Positions 1-8,869 are shown, counted from the stretch's first letter. The stretch: DNA of 64,000 nucleotides from Streptomyces sp. B93 (GCF_018070565.1 NZ_JAGPXL010000024.1:34541-98540); one strand, 5' to 3'. Notes: generated from the letters alone by a model not told the origin. Program-made: numbers and translations.

Positions 1-2243
1 AGCTGGCGGTGTGCTTCGGCCACGTCTCCCCGGGACAGGGCGACGCGGGCCAGCTGCAGCGCCCCCATGCCCCGGGGCTGGGCGCTCTGCCCCCGGCGCA
101 GCGCGGTCGCCGCGGCCGTGGCGGCCTCCTCCCAGTCGCCCAGGGCGTACAGCGAGTCGGAGAGGTTGCCCCAGATCCATGCCTCGGCGTCCAACTGGCC
201 GTACTTGCGGGTGTAGTCGACGCCCTCGCGCAGGAGCGCCACGGCTTCCTTGGAGCGGCCGACCGCTTCGAGTTCGGAGGGGAGGTTCACATAGGCGCGG
301 CCCGCGACATGGACAACGCCCTCCGCCAGGGCCTGGTCCATCGCCTCCCGGGTCTGGGCGAGCCCGGCCTCGTGGTCACCGGAGTCGACGACGAGGCCGC
401 CGAGGGTGACCCGGGCGTTCAGTTCGATCTCGCGGGCGCCGACCATCCGGGCGTACTCCACCGCGCGTTCGGCGGCGACGAGGGCGTCGGGGCCCGGTTC
501 ATGGAGCATCGACCAGTTCGCGGCGCCGGTGAGGACCTCGGCGTGCACCTCGGAGGGCGGCAGGCCCCGCACCAGGTCCTGGGCGATGCCCAGTTCGCGC
601 CAGCCGTCGCCGCGGGCGAGGGCCTGCACCAGCCGGCCGCGCTGGGTCCAGAACCAGGCGGCGCGCAGCGGATCGGGGTCGTCCTCCAGCAGCCGTAGCG
701 CACGCTTGGTGATCTTCAGGGCGCGTTCCCGCTCGCCGCACAGCCGTCCGGCGACGGCGGCCTCGGCCAGCAGGTCGAGGTAGCGCAGCGGGGTGGTCTG
801 CGGGTCGCAGCCGCACGGCGGGTAGCCCTCGGTGTAGTCGGCGGGGCGCAGGGTGACCCGGACGTCCTCGGGGGCGCTGTCCCACAGTTCCATCGCGCGT
901 TCCAGGAGGCCGAGTTGTTCGGCGTAGGCGTGGCGGCGGCGGGCGGTGGTGGAGGCGTCCAGGACGGCGGGGAGGGCCTTGGCGGGGTCGTGGGCGTGGT
1001 ACCAGTAGCTCGCCAGGCGCATGACGCGTTCGTCGGCGGGGACGAGCGTGGGGTCGGCCTCCAGGGCTTCGGCGTAACGGCGGTTGAGGCGGGAGCGCTC
1101 CCCGGGCAGCAGGTCGTCGCTGACGGCCTCGCGGACCAGGGAGTGCCGGAAGCGGTAGCCGTCGCCGCCGGGCGCGGCGGTGAGGAGGTTGGCGCTTACG
1201 GCGGCGCGCAGCGCCTCGATGAGGTCGTCCTCGGCGAGCCGGGCGACGGCGGCCAGCAGCCGGTACTCGACGGTGGAGCCGCCCTCGGCGACGATCCGGG
1301 CGACCCGCTGGGCGCTCTCGGGCAGCGCCTCGACCCGCACCAGCAGCAGGTCGCGCAGGGAGTCGGTGAGGCCGGTGCAGCAGCCCTCGTGGGCGGCGAC
1401 GGCGAGTTCCTCGACGAAGAAGGCGTTGCCGTCGGAGCGTTCGAAGATGTCGTCGACCTGGGCGGGGTCGGGTTCCTGGGCCAGGATGCCGGCGATCTGG
1501 CGGGCGACCTCCTCACGGTTGAGGCGGGCCAGCTCGATGCGGCGGACGGTGCGCAGCCGGTCCAGTTCGGCGAGGAGGGGGCGCAGCGGGTGGCGGCGGT
1601 GGATGTCGTCGGAGCGGTAGGTGGCGAGGACGACGAGGCGGCCGGTGTGCAGGGTGCGGAAGAGGTAGGAGAGGAGGTGGCGGGTGGAGGCGTCGGCCCA
1701 GTGCAGGTCCTCCAGGGCGATGACGACGGTGCGGTCGGCGGCGACCCGCTCCAGCAGCCGGGCGGTCAGTTCGAAGAGGCGGGCCATGCCCTCCTCGTCG
1801 TGCCGTCCGGTGGGGGCCTCGCCCAGTTCGGGCAGGAGCCGGGACAGCTCCTCCTCCTGGCCGTCGGCGGCGGCGGCGAGTTCGGCGGGCATCTCCCGGC
1901 GCAGGGCGCGCAGGGCGCTGGAGAACGGGGCGAACGGCAGTCCGTCGGCGCCGATCTCGACACAGCCGCCGACGGCGACGACGGCGCCCTCGCGGCAGGA
2001 GGTGGCCGCGAACTCCTCGATCAGCCGGGACTTGCCGACCCCCGCCTCGCCGCCGACCAGCAATGCCTGCGGCTCGCCCGCGGTGGCACGGGCGAGCGCG
2101 TCCTGCAAGGTGTCCAGTTCTGTGGTGCGGCCGACGAACACGGGACTGACTGACCTGGTCTCCACAGCCGAGAGCATCGCACGCGGGTCCGACAACGCGG
2201 CACCGGTTTTCCTTCGGTCCGGTGCCGCGCGGCCGGTGGTCAT
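1..2243 (-). CDS. LAL/LuxR-type ATP-binding transcriptional regulator (partial, C-terminus off the left edge)
   Basis: Large STAND/AAA ATPase regulator; 747 codons are visible and the C-terminal LuxR helix-turn-helix expected for this family lies outside the window, so the DNA-binding part is inferred. Walker A (GGEAGVGKS) is at residues 64-72, a Walker B-like stretch ending in LEDLHWAD follows about 100 residues later, and the rest is alpha-helical repeat of the TPR/MalT kind. I chose the ATG at 2243 because it overlaps the stop of the 61-aa gene upstream as ATGA, which implies translational coupling; an internal ATG at 2177 (MLSAVETRS) is a plausible alternative. Such regulators are usually pathway activators with an unknown small inducer. 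No target is evident nearby. Confidence 0.85.
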   Translation of the reverse strand, partial: MTTGRAAPDRRKTGAALSDPRAMLSAVETRSVSPVFVGRTTELDTLQDALARATAGEPQALLVGGEAGVGKSRLIEEFAATSCREGAVVAVGGCVEIGADGLPFAPFSSALRALRREMPAELAAAADGQEEELSRLLPELGEAPTGRHDEEGMARLFELTARLLERVAADRTVVIALEDLHWADASTRHLLSYLFRTLHTGRLVVLATYRSDDIHRRHPLRPLLAELDRLRTVRRIELARLNREEVARQIAGILAQEPDPAQVDDIFERSDGNAFFVEELAVAAHEGCCTGLTDSLRDLLLVRVEALPESAQRVARIVAEGGSTVEYRLLAAVARLAEDDLIEALRAAVSANLLTAAPGGDGYRFRHSLVREAVSDDLLPGERSRLNRRYAEALEADPTLVPADERVMRLASYWYHAHDPAKALPAVLDASTTARRRHAYAEQLGLLERAMELWDSAPEDVRVTLRPADYTEGYPPCGCDPQTTPLRYLDLLAEAAVAGRLCGERERALKITKRALRLLEDDPDPLRAAWFWTQRGRLVQALARGDGWRELGIAQDLVRGLPPSEVHAEVLTGAANWSMLHEPGPDALVAAERAVEYARMVGAREIELNARVTLGGLVVDSGDHEAGLAQTREAMDQALAEGVVHVAGRAYVNLPSELEAVGRSKEAVALLREGVDYTRKYGQLDAEAWIWGNLSDSLYALGDWEEAATAAATALRRGQSAQPRGMGALQLARVALSRGDVAEAHRQ

Positions 2244-2425
2244 GCGGTGCGCGGGAAACGGAGCCGCCTGGTCCGCCCGGTATGGCTCTCGCCGTCGGCG
2301 GCGCGTGGTACGGCTGCTCGGCGGGCGGCGCGACGGCCGCGGAGGATCTCGCGGGCGAGGCGCTCCTGCTCGGCCCGGCGGAGCAGTTCGGCGGAGCGGA
2401 TCTCGTGGAGGGCGTACTCGTGCAT
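2240..2425 (-). CDS. small conserved-type protein, 61 aa, coupled to the LAL regulator
   Basis: Short basic, helical protein beginning MHEYALHEIRSAELLRRAE, with arginine-rich central and C-terminal parts and no membrane segment or signal peptide. The ATG at 2425 has a good ribosome binding site (GGGGAG, 6 nt upstream). Its TGA overlaps the ATG of the large regulator (ATGA), so the two form an operon. The opening residues resemble a family of short Streptomyces proteins that I have seen annotated only as hypothetical. Function unknown; the coupling suggests co-production with the regulator, but nothing shows a physical interaction. Confidence 0.7.
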   Translation of the reverse strand: MHEYALHEIRSAELLRRAEQERLAREILRGRRAARRAAVPRAADGESHTGRTRRLRFPRTA

Positions 2426-2556
2426 GGTTTCTCCCCGTTCCGGAGTGTCCGGAGGTCCTGGAATGCGGTGTCGGTATCGCGGTGCTGCGATGCCTCTACC
2501 TTCGTCTCCAAGGCGGGGTGGCCACATCGGGAGAGTTCCGCATCTTCGGCGAGCAC

Positions 2557-2606
2557 GGGGCCTTAGATGTGGGGAGGGGCCTCAGGCGCGTGTCCTAAGG
2601 CCCCTC
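2557..2606 (-). terminator. alternative hairpins downstream of the membrane-protein gene
   Basis: Two overlapping inverted repeats share one right arm. GGGGCCTTAG (2557-2566) pairs with CTAAGGCCCC (2595-2604), and GAGGGGCCT (2574-2582) pairs with AGGCCCCTC (2598-2606). They cannot form together. They lie 24 nt past the stop of the minus-strand gene at 2630, so the simplest reading is a rho-independent-like terminator of the U-poor type usual in Streptomyces. Confidence 0.55.
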
Positions 2607-2629
2607 AGCGGGTGCGGTGGGGTCGGGCG

Positions 2630-3202
2630 TCAGCCGGTGGACGGCAGTCCGAGCAGGACGTCGGTGTACTTGAGCACGGCCAGCAGCAGGCCGATCACGC
2701 CGAGCGCGACGCCCGCCCAGGAGACCGACTTGATCCACGGCGCCTGCGGTGCGCCGGGGGCGCCGAACGCGGGCCGGGCCAGCACCACGACGCCGACGAC
2801 CAGCGCGGTCAGTGCGAACAGCCCCGCCCACAGGGCGTTGGCCTGCCAGGCGTCGCCGTAGCCGCGGCGGATCATCTCGGCGACGTCCGAGGAGCCGGAG
2901 GACTCCAGCTGCCCGATGAGGGACTGCCGTGCGGAGGCCACGGTGCCGACCCAGCTGCCGGTGAGCGAGACGATGCCGAGCGCGGCGGAGACGACGGCCG
3001 CGGCGCCCTGCCCGACGCCGGAGGGACCGGCCTCGGGAGCCACCTCGGCCCCGTCAGCGGCTTCGGCGGCTTCGGCCGCGTCGTCCCCGGCGGGCGTGTC
3101 CGCCCCGTCCGTCGGCGAGGCACCGGTCACCTCGTCGGTGGCCGGTTCCGTCGTCGCCGTACCGGTGTCGGCGCCGGTCTCGTCCTCAGTCTTGGTACCC
3201 AT
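2630..3202 (-). CDS. membrane protein with acidic disordered N-terminus, 190 aa
   Basis: Unknown function. Residues 1-60 are a low-complexity Asp/Glu/Ala/Thr-rich region with no predicted structure; three hydrophobic segments follow at about 66-88, 122-142 and 159-178. The ATG at 3202 is the start that places the acidic region at the N-terminus; a longer frame exists upstream but overlaps the acetyltransferase gene antisense-like in composition and is not credible. The gap to the GNAT gene is only 35 nt, so MMPL, GNAT and this gene may be one transcript. No catalytic motif is visible. Confidence 0.75.
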   Translation of the reverse strand: MGTKTEDETGADTGTATTEPATDEVTGASPTDGADTPAGDDAAEAAEAADGAEVAPEAGPSGVGQGAAAVVSAALGIVSLTGSWVGTVASARQSLIGQLESSGSSDVAEMIRRGYGDAWQANALWAGLFALTALVVGVVVLARPAFGAPGAPQAPWIKSVSWAGVALGVIGLLLAVLKYTDVLLGLPSTG

Positions 3203-3237
3203 GCCCCGCACCGTACGGACGCTGTCTGAGAAGTCCC

Positions 3238-3813
3238 TTAATGATCGCTGTGAGCGGCACGCGCGCGTGCGTCCTGCCACTCCGGCGCGAGCACGGCCCA
3301 GATCTCGTAGTCCTGACGGCCGCCGCGCCAGGGGTAGCTCTGCCGCAGCACGCCCTCCCTGGTCATGCCGAGGCGCCGCGCGACATTGACGCTGGGGGTG
3401 TTCTCGGACGCGGCGTGCCACTCCACGCGGTGCATGCCGCGCTCGCCGAACGCCCAGTCGATGAGGACGCGCGACGCCCGGGTGATGAGGCCCCGCCCGG
3501 CCGCCGCGGGCTCCAGCCAGCAGCCGATCTCGCAGTTGCCGGTGGCGGCGTCGAAGGCGAAGAAGAGCACACCGCCGACGAGCTTCCCGTCCAGCCACAC
3601 GCCGTGGATCGAGCCCCGGTCGGTGGCCCGCTTGTCGGCGTAGGCCTGGAGGACGGCGCGCGCGCCTTCTACGTCCTTGGCGTTCATCCCGAAGGGGATG
3701 TGCCGGTTGATGAACTCCCGCCCGCGGTCGAGGTGGGCGAGGAACTCCTCGGCGTGCCAGGGCTCCAGGGGGCGCAGTTCGGCTCCGTCGTCACCCAGGG
3801 ATATCGCGTACAT
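3238..3813 (-). CDS. GNAT-family N-acetyltransferase (RimJ/RimL type), 191 aa
   Basis: Acetyl-CoA-dependent acetyltransferase related to the RimJ/RimL ribosomal-protein acetyltransferases. The GNAT core is clear: motif A region CWLEPAAAGRGLITRA, followed by HRVEWHAASENTPSVNVARRLGM (split here by the usual beta-bulge) and the closing GVLRQSYPW segment. The ATG at 3813 (MYAISLGDD) fits the family N-terminus; the frame is open to 3864 but that extension is low-quality coding. It overlaps the 3' end of the MMPL gene by 23 nt, so translation is probably coupled. The substrate, protein N-terminus or small molecule, cannot be read from sequence. Confidence 0.85.
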   Translation of the reverse strand: MYAISLGDDGAELRPLEPWHAEEFLAHLDRGREFINRHIPFGMNAKDVEGARAVLQAYADKRATDRGSIHGVWLDGKLVGGVLFFAFDAATGNCEIGCWLEPAAAGRGLITRASRVLIDWAFGERGMHRVEWHAASENTPSVNVARRLGMTREGVLRQSYPWRGGRQDYEIWAVLAPEWQDARARAAHSDH

Positions 3814-6028
3814 CGTGGTGCCGCTCCTTCTCGAGTACGTCCTCGACGCCCGCGAGCCTCTCATGATCGGCGAGGGCGGAGCGGCACTCGGGCGGCTCGA
3901 TGCTGATGCGCGGCAGCCGTCGGTCCAGCCAGCCGGGCAGCCACCAGTTGGCGCCGCCCAGCAGATGCATCAGGGCGGGCACCAGCAGGGTCCGCAGCAC
4001 GAAGGCGTCCAGGGCGACGGCGGCGGCCAGCGCGATGCCGAACATGGCGATCACCCGGTCGCCGCTGAGCACGAAGGCGAGGAAGACGGAGATCATGATG
4101 ACGGCGGCGGAGTTGATCACCCGGCTGGTCTCGGCGAGGCCGACGCGGACCGAGCGCCGGTTGTCGCCGGTCTCCAGCCACTCCTCGTACATCCGGCTGA
4201 CCAGGAAGACCTGGTAGTCCATGGAGAGCCCGAAGAGGACGGACACCATGATCACGGGGAGGAAGGGTTCGATGGGGCCCGCGCGCCCGAGGCCGAGCAG
4301 GTCGCTGCCCCAGCCCCACTGGAAGATCGCCACGACGACACCGAAGGCGGCGGCGACCGCGGCGACGTTCATCGCGGCGGCCTTGAGCGGGATGCCGACC
4401 GACCGGAAGGCGAGCAGCAGCAGGACACAGCCCAGGCCGATGACGACGCCGACGAACAGCGGCAGCTTGCCGACGATCACGTCCGCGAAGTCGTCGTAGC
4501 CCGCCGTGACACCGCCGACGTGCACGTCGAGCGAGGTGCCGGTCTCGGCACGCGGCAGCACCTCGTCGCGCAGCCGTTCGACGAGTTCGCTGGTCTGCTT
4601 CGACTGGGGGGAGGACTCCGGTACGACGGTGAGGTACGCGGTGTCGCCGCCGGAGTTGTAGGTGACGGGGGTCACCGCGGCGACGCCCTCGGTGGTGCGC
4701 AGGGTGCCGTCGAGGTTGTCCAGGGCGAGCCGGTCGGAGCCGCCGTGCACCTCGGTGACGAGGGTGAGCGGGCCGTTCACGCCGGGTCCGAAGCCCTCGG
4801 CCAGCAGGTCGTAGGCCTGGCGGGTGGTCGAGGTCGCGGGGTTGTTGCCCTGGTCGGAGGTGCCCAGGTGGAGCGAGAGGGTGGGCAGCGCCAGCAGGGT
4901 CATCACGGCGAGCGCGATGGCACCGAGCTTCTTGGGGTGCCGTTCGACGAAGGCGGACCAGCGGGCGGCGAAGCCGGTGGGCAGCTCCGGTTCGGGGCCG
5001 TGCTCGACGAGGCGCCGGCGTTCGCGGCGGCCGAGCGCCCGCATGCCGATGAGCGACAGCAGCGCGGGCAGCAGGGTCACGGAGGCCGCGACGGTGAGGA
5101 CCACGGTCAGCGAGGCGGCGATGGCGACCCCGTTGAGGAAGTTGAGCCGCAGGATGAGCATGCCCAGCAGGGCGATGCACACCGTCGCACCCGCGAACAC
5201 CACCGCGCGCCCGGTGGTGGCGACCGCGTTGGTGACGGACTCGGTGACGCTCAGCCCGCGTTTCAGACCGCGCCGGTGCCGGGTGACGATGAACAGCGCG
5301 TAGTCGATGCCGACGCCGAGCCCGATCAGCATGCCCAGCATGGGCGCGAAGTCGGCGACGGTCATGAAGTGCCCGAGCAGCACCGTCCCGGCGTAGGCCG
5401 TGCCGACGCTGACCAGCGCGGTGGCTATGGGCAGCAGGGAGGCGGCGAGGGAGCCGAAGGCGAGGAAGAGCACGACGGCGGCGACGATCACGCCGACCGC
5501 CTCGGCGAGGTGTCCGCCGGAGGACTCGGTGAGCCCTATGGCGCTGCCGCCCAGTTCCACCTGGAGCCCGGTCGTCCCGGCGGACTCGGCGGTGTCGACC
5601 ACCGCCCGCGCCTGGCCCGCGTCGATGTCCTTGGCCTGGTCGGCGAAGGTGACCGTGGCGTAGGCGGTGTGGCCGTCGGCGCTGATCTGGGCGGCGCCCT
5701 GGTCGTCGTAGGGGCTGGATACGGCGGCGACGCCGGGCAGTGCGGCGACCTCGTCCAGGGTGTGGGTCATCGTCTGTTCGACGTCGGCGGCGCGGACGGT
5801 GCCGGAGTCGGTGTGCCAGACGATCCGGTCGCTGTCGCCGCCGAGTCCCGGGAAGCCGTGCTGGAGGAGTTCGCCCGCGCGGCCGGACTCGGTGCCGGGC
5901 ACCTTGTAGTCGTTGGAGTAGGCCGATCCGGCGACGGAGGCGGCGGCGGTCGCCCCGCCGAAGGCGAGGAGCCACAGCAGTACGGCCGCCAGACGGTGCC
6001 TGACACACCAGCGCGCAAGGGCTGCCAC
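3791..6028 (-). CDS. MMPL-family RND transporter, 745 aa
   Basis: Integral membrane efflux/lipid transporter of the RND superfamily. It has the two-fold MMPL layout: TM1 at residues 10-30, a large extracytoplasmic domain, a TM cluster, then a second domain and TM cluster (about 12 segments in all). The proton-relay Asp-Tyr pairs expected for MmpL proteins are present in both halves (GIDYALF and SMDYQVF). Start is GTG at 6028 with GGGAG 8-11 nt upstream. Family members export lipids, siderophores or drugs; no substrate is indicated here. The divergent neighbour is a methyltransferase. Confidence 0.92.
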   Translation of the reverse strand: MAALARWCVRHRLAAVLLWLLAFGGATAAASVAGSAYSNDYKVPGTESGRAGELLQHGFPGLGGDSDRIVWHTDSGTVRAADVEQTMTHTLDEVAALPGVAAVSSPYDDQGAAQISADGHTAYATVTFADQAKDIDAGQARAVVDTAESAGTTGLQVELGGSAIGLTESSGGHLAEAVGVIVAAVVLFLAFGSLAASLLPIATALVSVGTAYAGTVLLGHFMTVADFAPMLGMLIGLGVGIDYALFIVTRHRRGLKRGLSVTESVTNAVATTGRAVVFAGATVCIALLGMLILRLNFLNGVAIAASLTVVLTVAASVTLLPALLSLIGMRALGRRERRRLVEHGPEPELPTGFAARWSAFVERHPKKLGAIALAVMTLLALPTLSLHLGTSDQGNNPATSTTRQAYDLLAEGFGPGVNGPLTLVTEVHGGSDRLALDNLDGTLRTTEGVAAVTPVTYNSGGDTAYLTVVPESSPQSKQTSELVERLRDEVLPRAETGTSLDVHVGGVTAGYDDFADVIVGKLPLFVGVVIGLGCVLLLLAFRSVGIPLKAAAMNVAAVAAAFGVVVAIFQWGWGSDLLGLGRAGPIEPFLPVIMVSVLFGLSMDYQVFLVSRMYEEWLETGDNRRSVRVGLAETSRVINSAAVIMISVFLAFVLSGDRVIAMFGIALAAAVALDAFVLRTLLVPALMHLLGGANWWLPGWLDRRLPRISIEPPECRSALADHERLAGVEDVLEKERHHDVRDIPG

Positions 6029-6271
6029 GAGCTGCTCCCGAGTGACTCTTGTGGATCTTTGACCGGGAACAGCCGAACGTCAGTCCTTGTACTGAAAGCC
6101 CGCAAAGAACGCATGAGCAATGCGCTGCCACTCTTGCAGTCGAAAATGATCGTTTGTGTGTTTCGTGGGCCGACTCACAACAGCGGAAGTCGGATCACAG
6201 GACCATCAGGTGAACTTTCTCGGCCGATAAGCAGGTGCGCGGCCCGACCGGCCTTTGTTAGCGTCCCGCCG
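6029..6271. promoter_or_regulatory. divergent promoter region, with a probable leaderless start for the methyltransferase
   Basis: This 243-nt region separates the MMPL gene (minus) from the methyltransferase (plus) and is visibly richer in A/T than its flanks. On the plus strand TAGCGT at 6259-6264 fits the Streptomyces -10 consensus TANNNT, and the GTG start lies 7 nt after it, which is the geometry of a leaderless transcript. I could not identify a convincing -35 box. Confidence 0.45.
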
Positions 6272-7045
6272 GTGTCCGATCTCACGCGCCTGACCCACCC
6301 CCGCCATCCCCGCAGCAACGCCTACGACGCCCGCTGGACCATCGAGAACCAGATGGGCCCGCACGCGCTGTGGCTGCTGGAGTGGCTGGCCCCGGCCCTC
6401 GGCCTCGACACCCTGCCCCCCGGCGCCCGCGTCCTCGACCTGGGCTGCGGACGCGCCATGACCTCGGTCTTCCTGGCCCGGGAGTACGACGTCCAGGTCA
6501 CCGCCGCCGACCTGTGGATCAAGCCCGACGACAACGCCGGGCGCCTCTCCGAGGCAGGGGTCGCCGACCGGGTGCTGCCCGTCCTGGCGGAGGCGCACGA
6601 CCTGCCCTTCGGCGGGGACACCTTCGACGCGATCGTCTCCATCGACGCCTACCAGTACTTCGGCACCGACGACCTCTACCTGCCCACCCTCACCCGGCTG
6701 CTCAAGCCCGGCGGGCGGATCGGCGTGGTCGTACCCTCGGTGCGCGAGGAGATCGACGGCACCGAGCCGCCCGAGCACCTGAGGCCCTTCTGGGAGCCCG
6801 CCTTCTGGTGCTTCCACTCCCCCGCCTGGTGGCGACGGCACTGGACCCGCAGCGGCGCCGTAGAGGTGGAGGCGGCCGACTGGCTGGACGACGGCTGGCG
6901 CGACTGGCTGCTGTGGAGCGAGGTGTGCGCCGAGGAGAGCCCCAGCGACTTCATGGCGGGCATGGCGCGCGAGTCGGCGGCGATGCTGCGCGCCGACCAG
7001 GGGGCGGTGCTGGGATTCACCCGGGTCGTGGGACGCCGTATCTGA
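6272..7045 (+). CDS. class I SAM-dependent methyltransferase, 257 aa
   Basis: Rossmann-fold methyltransferase. Motif I VLDLGCGRAMTS sits near residue 55, followed by the acidic loop AADLW, an IVSIDAYQYFG post-motif and the LKPGGRIGVVVPS strand. The C-terminal part is rich in Trp. The GTG at 6272 was chosen because the -10-like TAGCGT ends 7 nt before it and the upstream frame is only antisense to MMPL. The acceptor substrate is unknown; the overall look (small molecule, ubiE/cyclopropane-like) gives no specificity. It is convergent with gatB across a strong hairpin. Confidence 0.85.
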   Translation: MSDLTRLTHPRHPRSNAYDARWTIENQMGPHALWLLEWLAPALGLDTLPPGARVLDLGCGRAMTSVFLAREYDVQVTAADLWIKPDDNAGRLSEAGVADRVLPVLAEAHDLPFGGDTFDAIVSIDAYQYFGTDDLYLPTLTRLLKPGGRIGVVVPSVREEIDGTEPPEHLRPFWEPAFWCFHSPAWWRRHWTRSGAVEVEAADWLDDGWRDWLLWSEVCAEESPSDFMAGMARESAAMLRADQGAVLGFTRVVGRRI

Positions 7046-7054
7046 CCGCACGCG

Positions 7055-7090
7055 GAAGGGGGCCGCACCGACGCCGGTGCGGCCCCCTTC
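7055..7090. terminator. bidirectional hairpin terminator
   Basis: Perfect 16-bp stem (7055-7070 with 7075-7090) and a 4-nt loop ACGC, placed between two convergent genes, the methyltransferase stop at 7045 and the gatB stop at 7103. Flanking A and T residues (GAAGGGGG...CCCCCTTC) allow it to work on both strands. Confidence 0.85.
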
Positions 7091-7102
7091 GCTGCGTACG
7101 GG

Positions 7103-8614
7103 TCAGCCCTCGACGCCCAGCTTCTGAAGGATCAGCTCCTTCACCCGGGCCGCGTCGGCCTGGCCGCGGGTCGCCTTCATCACCGCGCCGACCAGCGCAC
7201 CGGCCGCGGCCACCTTGCCGCCGCGGATCTTGTCCGCGACGCCCGGGTTGCCCGCGATGGCCTCGTCGACGGCGGCACCCAGGGCGCCCTCGTCGGAGAC
7301 GACCTTCAGACCGCGCTTGTCGACCACCTCGTCCGGGGTGCCCTCCCCCGCGAGGACGCCCTCGATGACCTGGCGGGCCAGCTTGTCGTTCAGGTCGCCG
7401 GAGGCCACCAGCTCGGTGACGCGGGCCACCTGCTGGGGGGTGATCGCCAGCTCGTCCAGCGAGGTGCCGGACTCGTTGGCGCTGCGGGCCAGCTCGCCCA
7501 TCCACCACTTCCGGGCGGACGCGGCGTCGGCCCCGGCGTCGATGGTGGCGACGATCGGGTCCAGGGCACCGGCGTTGAGGATCGCCTGCATGTCGGTCGC
7601 CGAGATCCCCCACTCCTCACGGAGCCGGTTGCGGCGCACCAGCGGCAGCTCGGGCAGGCCCGCGCGCAGCTCCTCGACCCACTCGCGGGACGGGGCGACC
7701 GGGACGAGGTCGGGCTCCGGGAAGTACCGGTAGTCCTCGGCCTCCTCCTTGACACGGCCCGAGGTGGTCGAGCCGGTGTCCTCGTGGAAGTGCCGGGTCT
7801 CCTGGACGATCGTCCCGCCGTCGCCCAGGACGGCCGCGTGCCGCTGGATCTCGAAGCGGGCCGCGCGCTCCACGGACCGCAGCGAGTTGACGTTCTTGGT
7901 CTCGGAGCGGGTGCCGAACTTGTCGGAGCCCTTCGGCATCAGCGACAGGTTCACGTCGCAGCGCATCTGGCCCATCTCCATGCGGGCCTCGGAGACGCCC
8001 AGCGCGCGGATCAGCTCGCGCAGCTCACGGACGTACGCCCGGGCGACCTCGGGGGCGCGCTCCCCGGCACCGACGATCGGCTTGGTGACGATCTCGATGA
8101 GCGGGATGCCCGCGCGGTTGTAGTCCAGCAGCGAGTGCGAGGCGCCGTGGATACGGCCCGTCGCGCCGCCGACGTGCGTCGACTTGCCGGTGTCCTCCTC
8201 CATGTGGGCGCGCTCGATCTCCACCCGGAAGGTCTCCCCGTCCTCCAGCTGCACGTCGAGGTAGCCGTTGAAGGCGATCGGCTCGTCGTACTGGGAGGTC
8301 TGGAAGTTCTTCGGCATGTCCGGATAGAAGTAGTTCTTCCGGGCGAAACGGCACCATTCGGCGATCTCGCAGTTCAGCGCGAGGCCGATCTTGATGGCGG
8401 ACTCGACGCCGGTCGCGTTGACGACCGGGAGCGCTCCGGGCAGGCCGAGGCAGACCGGGCAGGTCTGGGTGTTCGGGTCGGCGCCGAGGGAGGTCGAGCA
8501 GCCGCAGAACATCTTGGTGGCGGTGCCGAGTTCGACATGGACCTCGAGGCCCATGACGGGGTCGTACGACGCCAGCGCGTCCTCGTACGACACCAGGTCG
8601 GTCGTGGTGGTCAC
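7103..8614 (-). CDS. gatB: Asp-tRNA(Asn)/Glu-tRNA(Gln) amidotransferase subunit B
   Basis: Subunit B of GatCAB, which converts Glu-tRNA(Gln) (and Asp-tRNA(Asn)) to the amide form in bacteria lacking glutaminyl-tRNA synthetase. It binds the mischarged tRNA, and its cradle domain phosphorylates the acyl group. The N-terminal signature is intact (GLEVHVEL near residue 23, MFCGCST, CPVCLGLPG), as is DYNRAGIPLIEIVTKP in the middle; the C-terminal YqeY-like helical domain (residues about 350-500) ends KLGVEG. The 503-aa length is normal. Start is GTG at 8614 with AGAGGGA upstream. It is last in the gatC-gatA-small ORF-gatB operon. Confidence 0.97.
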   Translation of the reverse strand: MTTTTDLVSYEDALASYDPVMGLEVHVELGTATKMFCGCSTSLGADPNTQTCPVCLGLPGALPVVNATGVESAIKIGLALNCEIAEWCRFARKNYFYPDMPKNFQTSQYDEPIAFNGYLDVQLEDGETFRVEIERAHMEEDTGKSTHVGGATGRIHGASHSLLDYNRAGIPLIEIVTKPIVGAGERAPEVARAYVRELRELIRALGVSEARMEMGQMRCDVNLSLMPKGSDKFGTRSETKNVNSLRSVERAARFEIQRHAAVLGDGGTIVQETRHFHEDTGSTTSGRVKEEAEDYRYFPEPDLVPVAPSREWVEELRAGLPELPLVRRNRLREEWGISATDMQAILNAGALDPIVATIDAGADAASARKWWMGELARSANESGTSLDELAITPQQVARVTELVASGDLNDKLARQVIEGVLAGEGTPDEVVDKRGLKVVSDEGALGAAVDEAIAGNPGVADKIRGGKVAAAGALVGAVMKATRGQADAARVKELILQKLGVEG

Positions 8615-8629
8615 GGTGAAACTTCCCTC

Positions 8630-8869
8630 TCAGCCCAGCAGGACGTCGTCGTCGCCCAGCCGCTTCAGCTCGCGGTAGAGAATGGCGAGGTTGGTCACGA
8701 CGGCGGCGCCGGTCAGGACGGCGTCCAGCAGCCGCAGCGTGTCGCTCTCGCCACGGGCCTTCTTGATCTGCTTGTAGACCCCGACGGCGCCGAACGCCGA
8801 CGTGGCCATCGAGACGTACAGACCGGACCTGGACCTCTTGAAGTCCTTGGCCTTGTTCAGTGCACTCAC
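8630..8869 (-). CDS. small protein inside the gat operon, 79 aa
   Basis: Protein of unknown function beginning VSALNKAKDFKRSRSGLYVS. It has two weakly hydrophobic helical stretches (about residues 18-33 and 47-64) and many Lys/Arg residues, suggesting membrane association. The GTG start at 8869 overlaps the gatA stop as GTGA, and the gatB start lies 15 nt beyond its stop, so it is translated as part of the operon. The position between gatA and gatB appears conserved in Streptomyces from memory. No link to amidation is known, and its conservation may be purely genomic. Confidence 0.75.
   Translation of the reverse strand: MSALNKAKDFKRSRSGLYVSMATSAFGAVGVYKQIKKARGESDTLRLLDAVLTGAAVVTNLAILYRELKRLGDDDVLLG

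Noticed and set aside
1061..1090. Possible TTA codon in the LAL regulator
   Set aside because: The TAA on the plus strand falls across CGT TAC codons, giving tyrosine.
3677..7045. A 1122-codon open frame on the plus strand
   Set aside because: Only the last 257 codons are a real gene (methyltransferase). The rest is the antisense of the MMPL and GNAT genes, open because of GC-rich codon bias.
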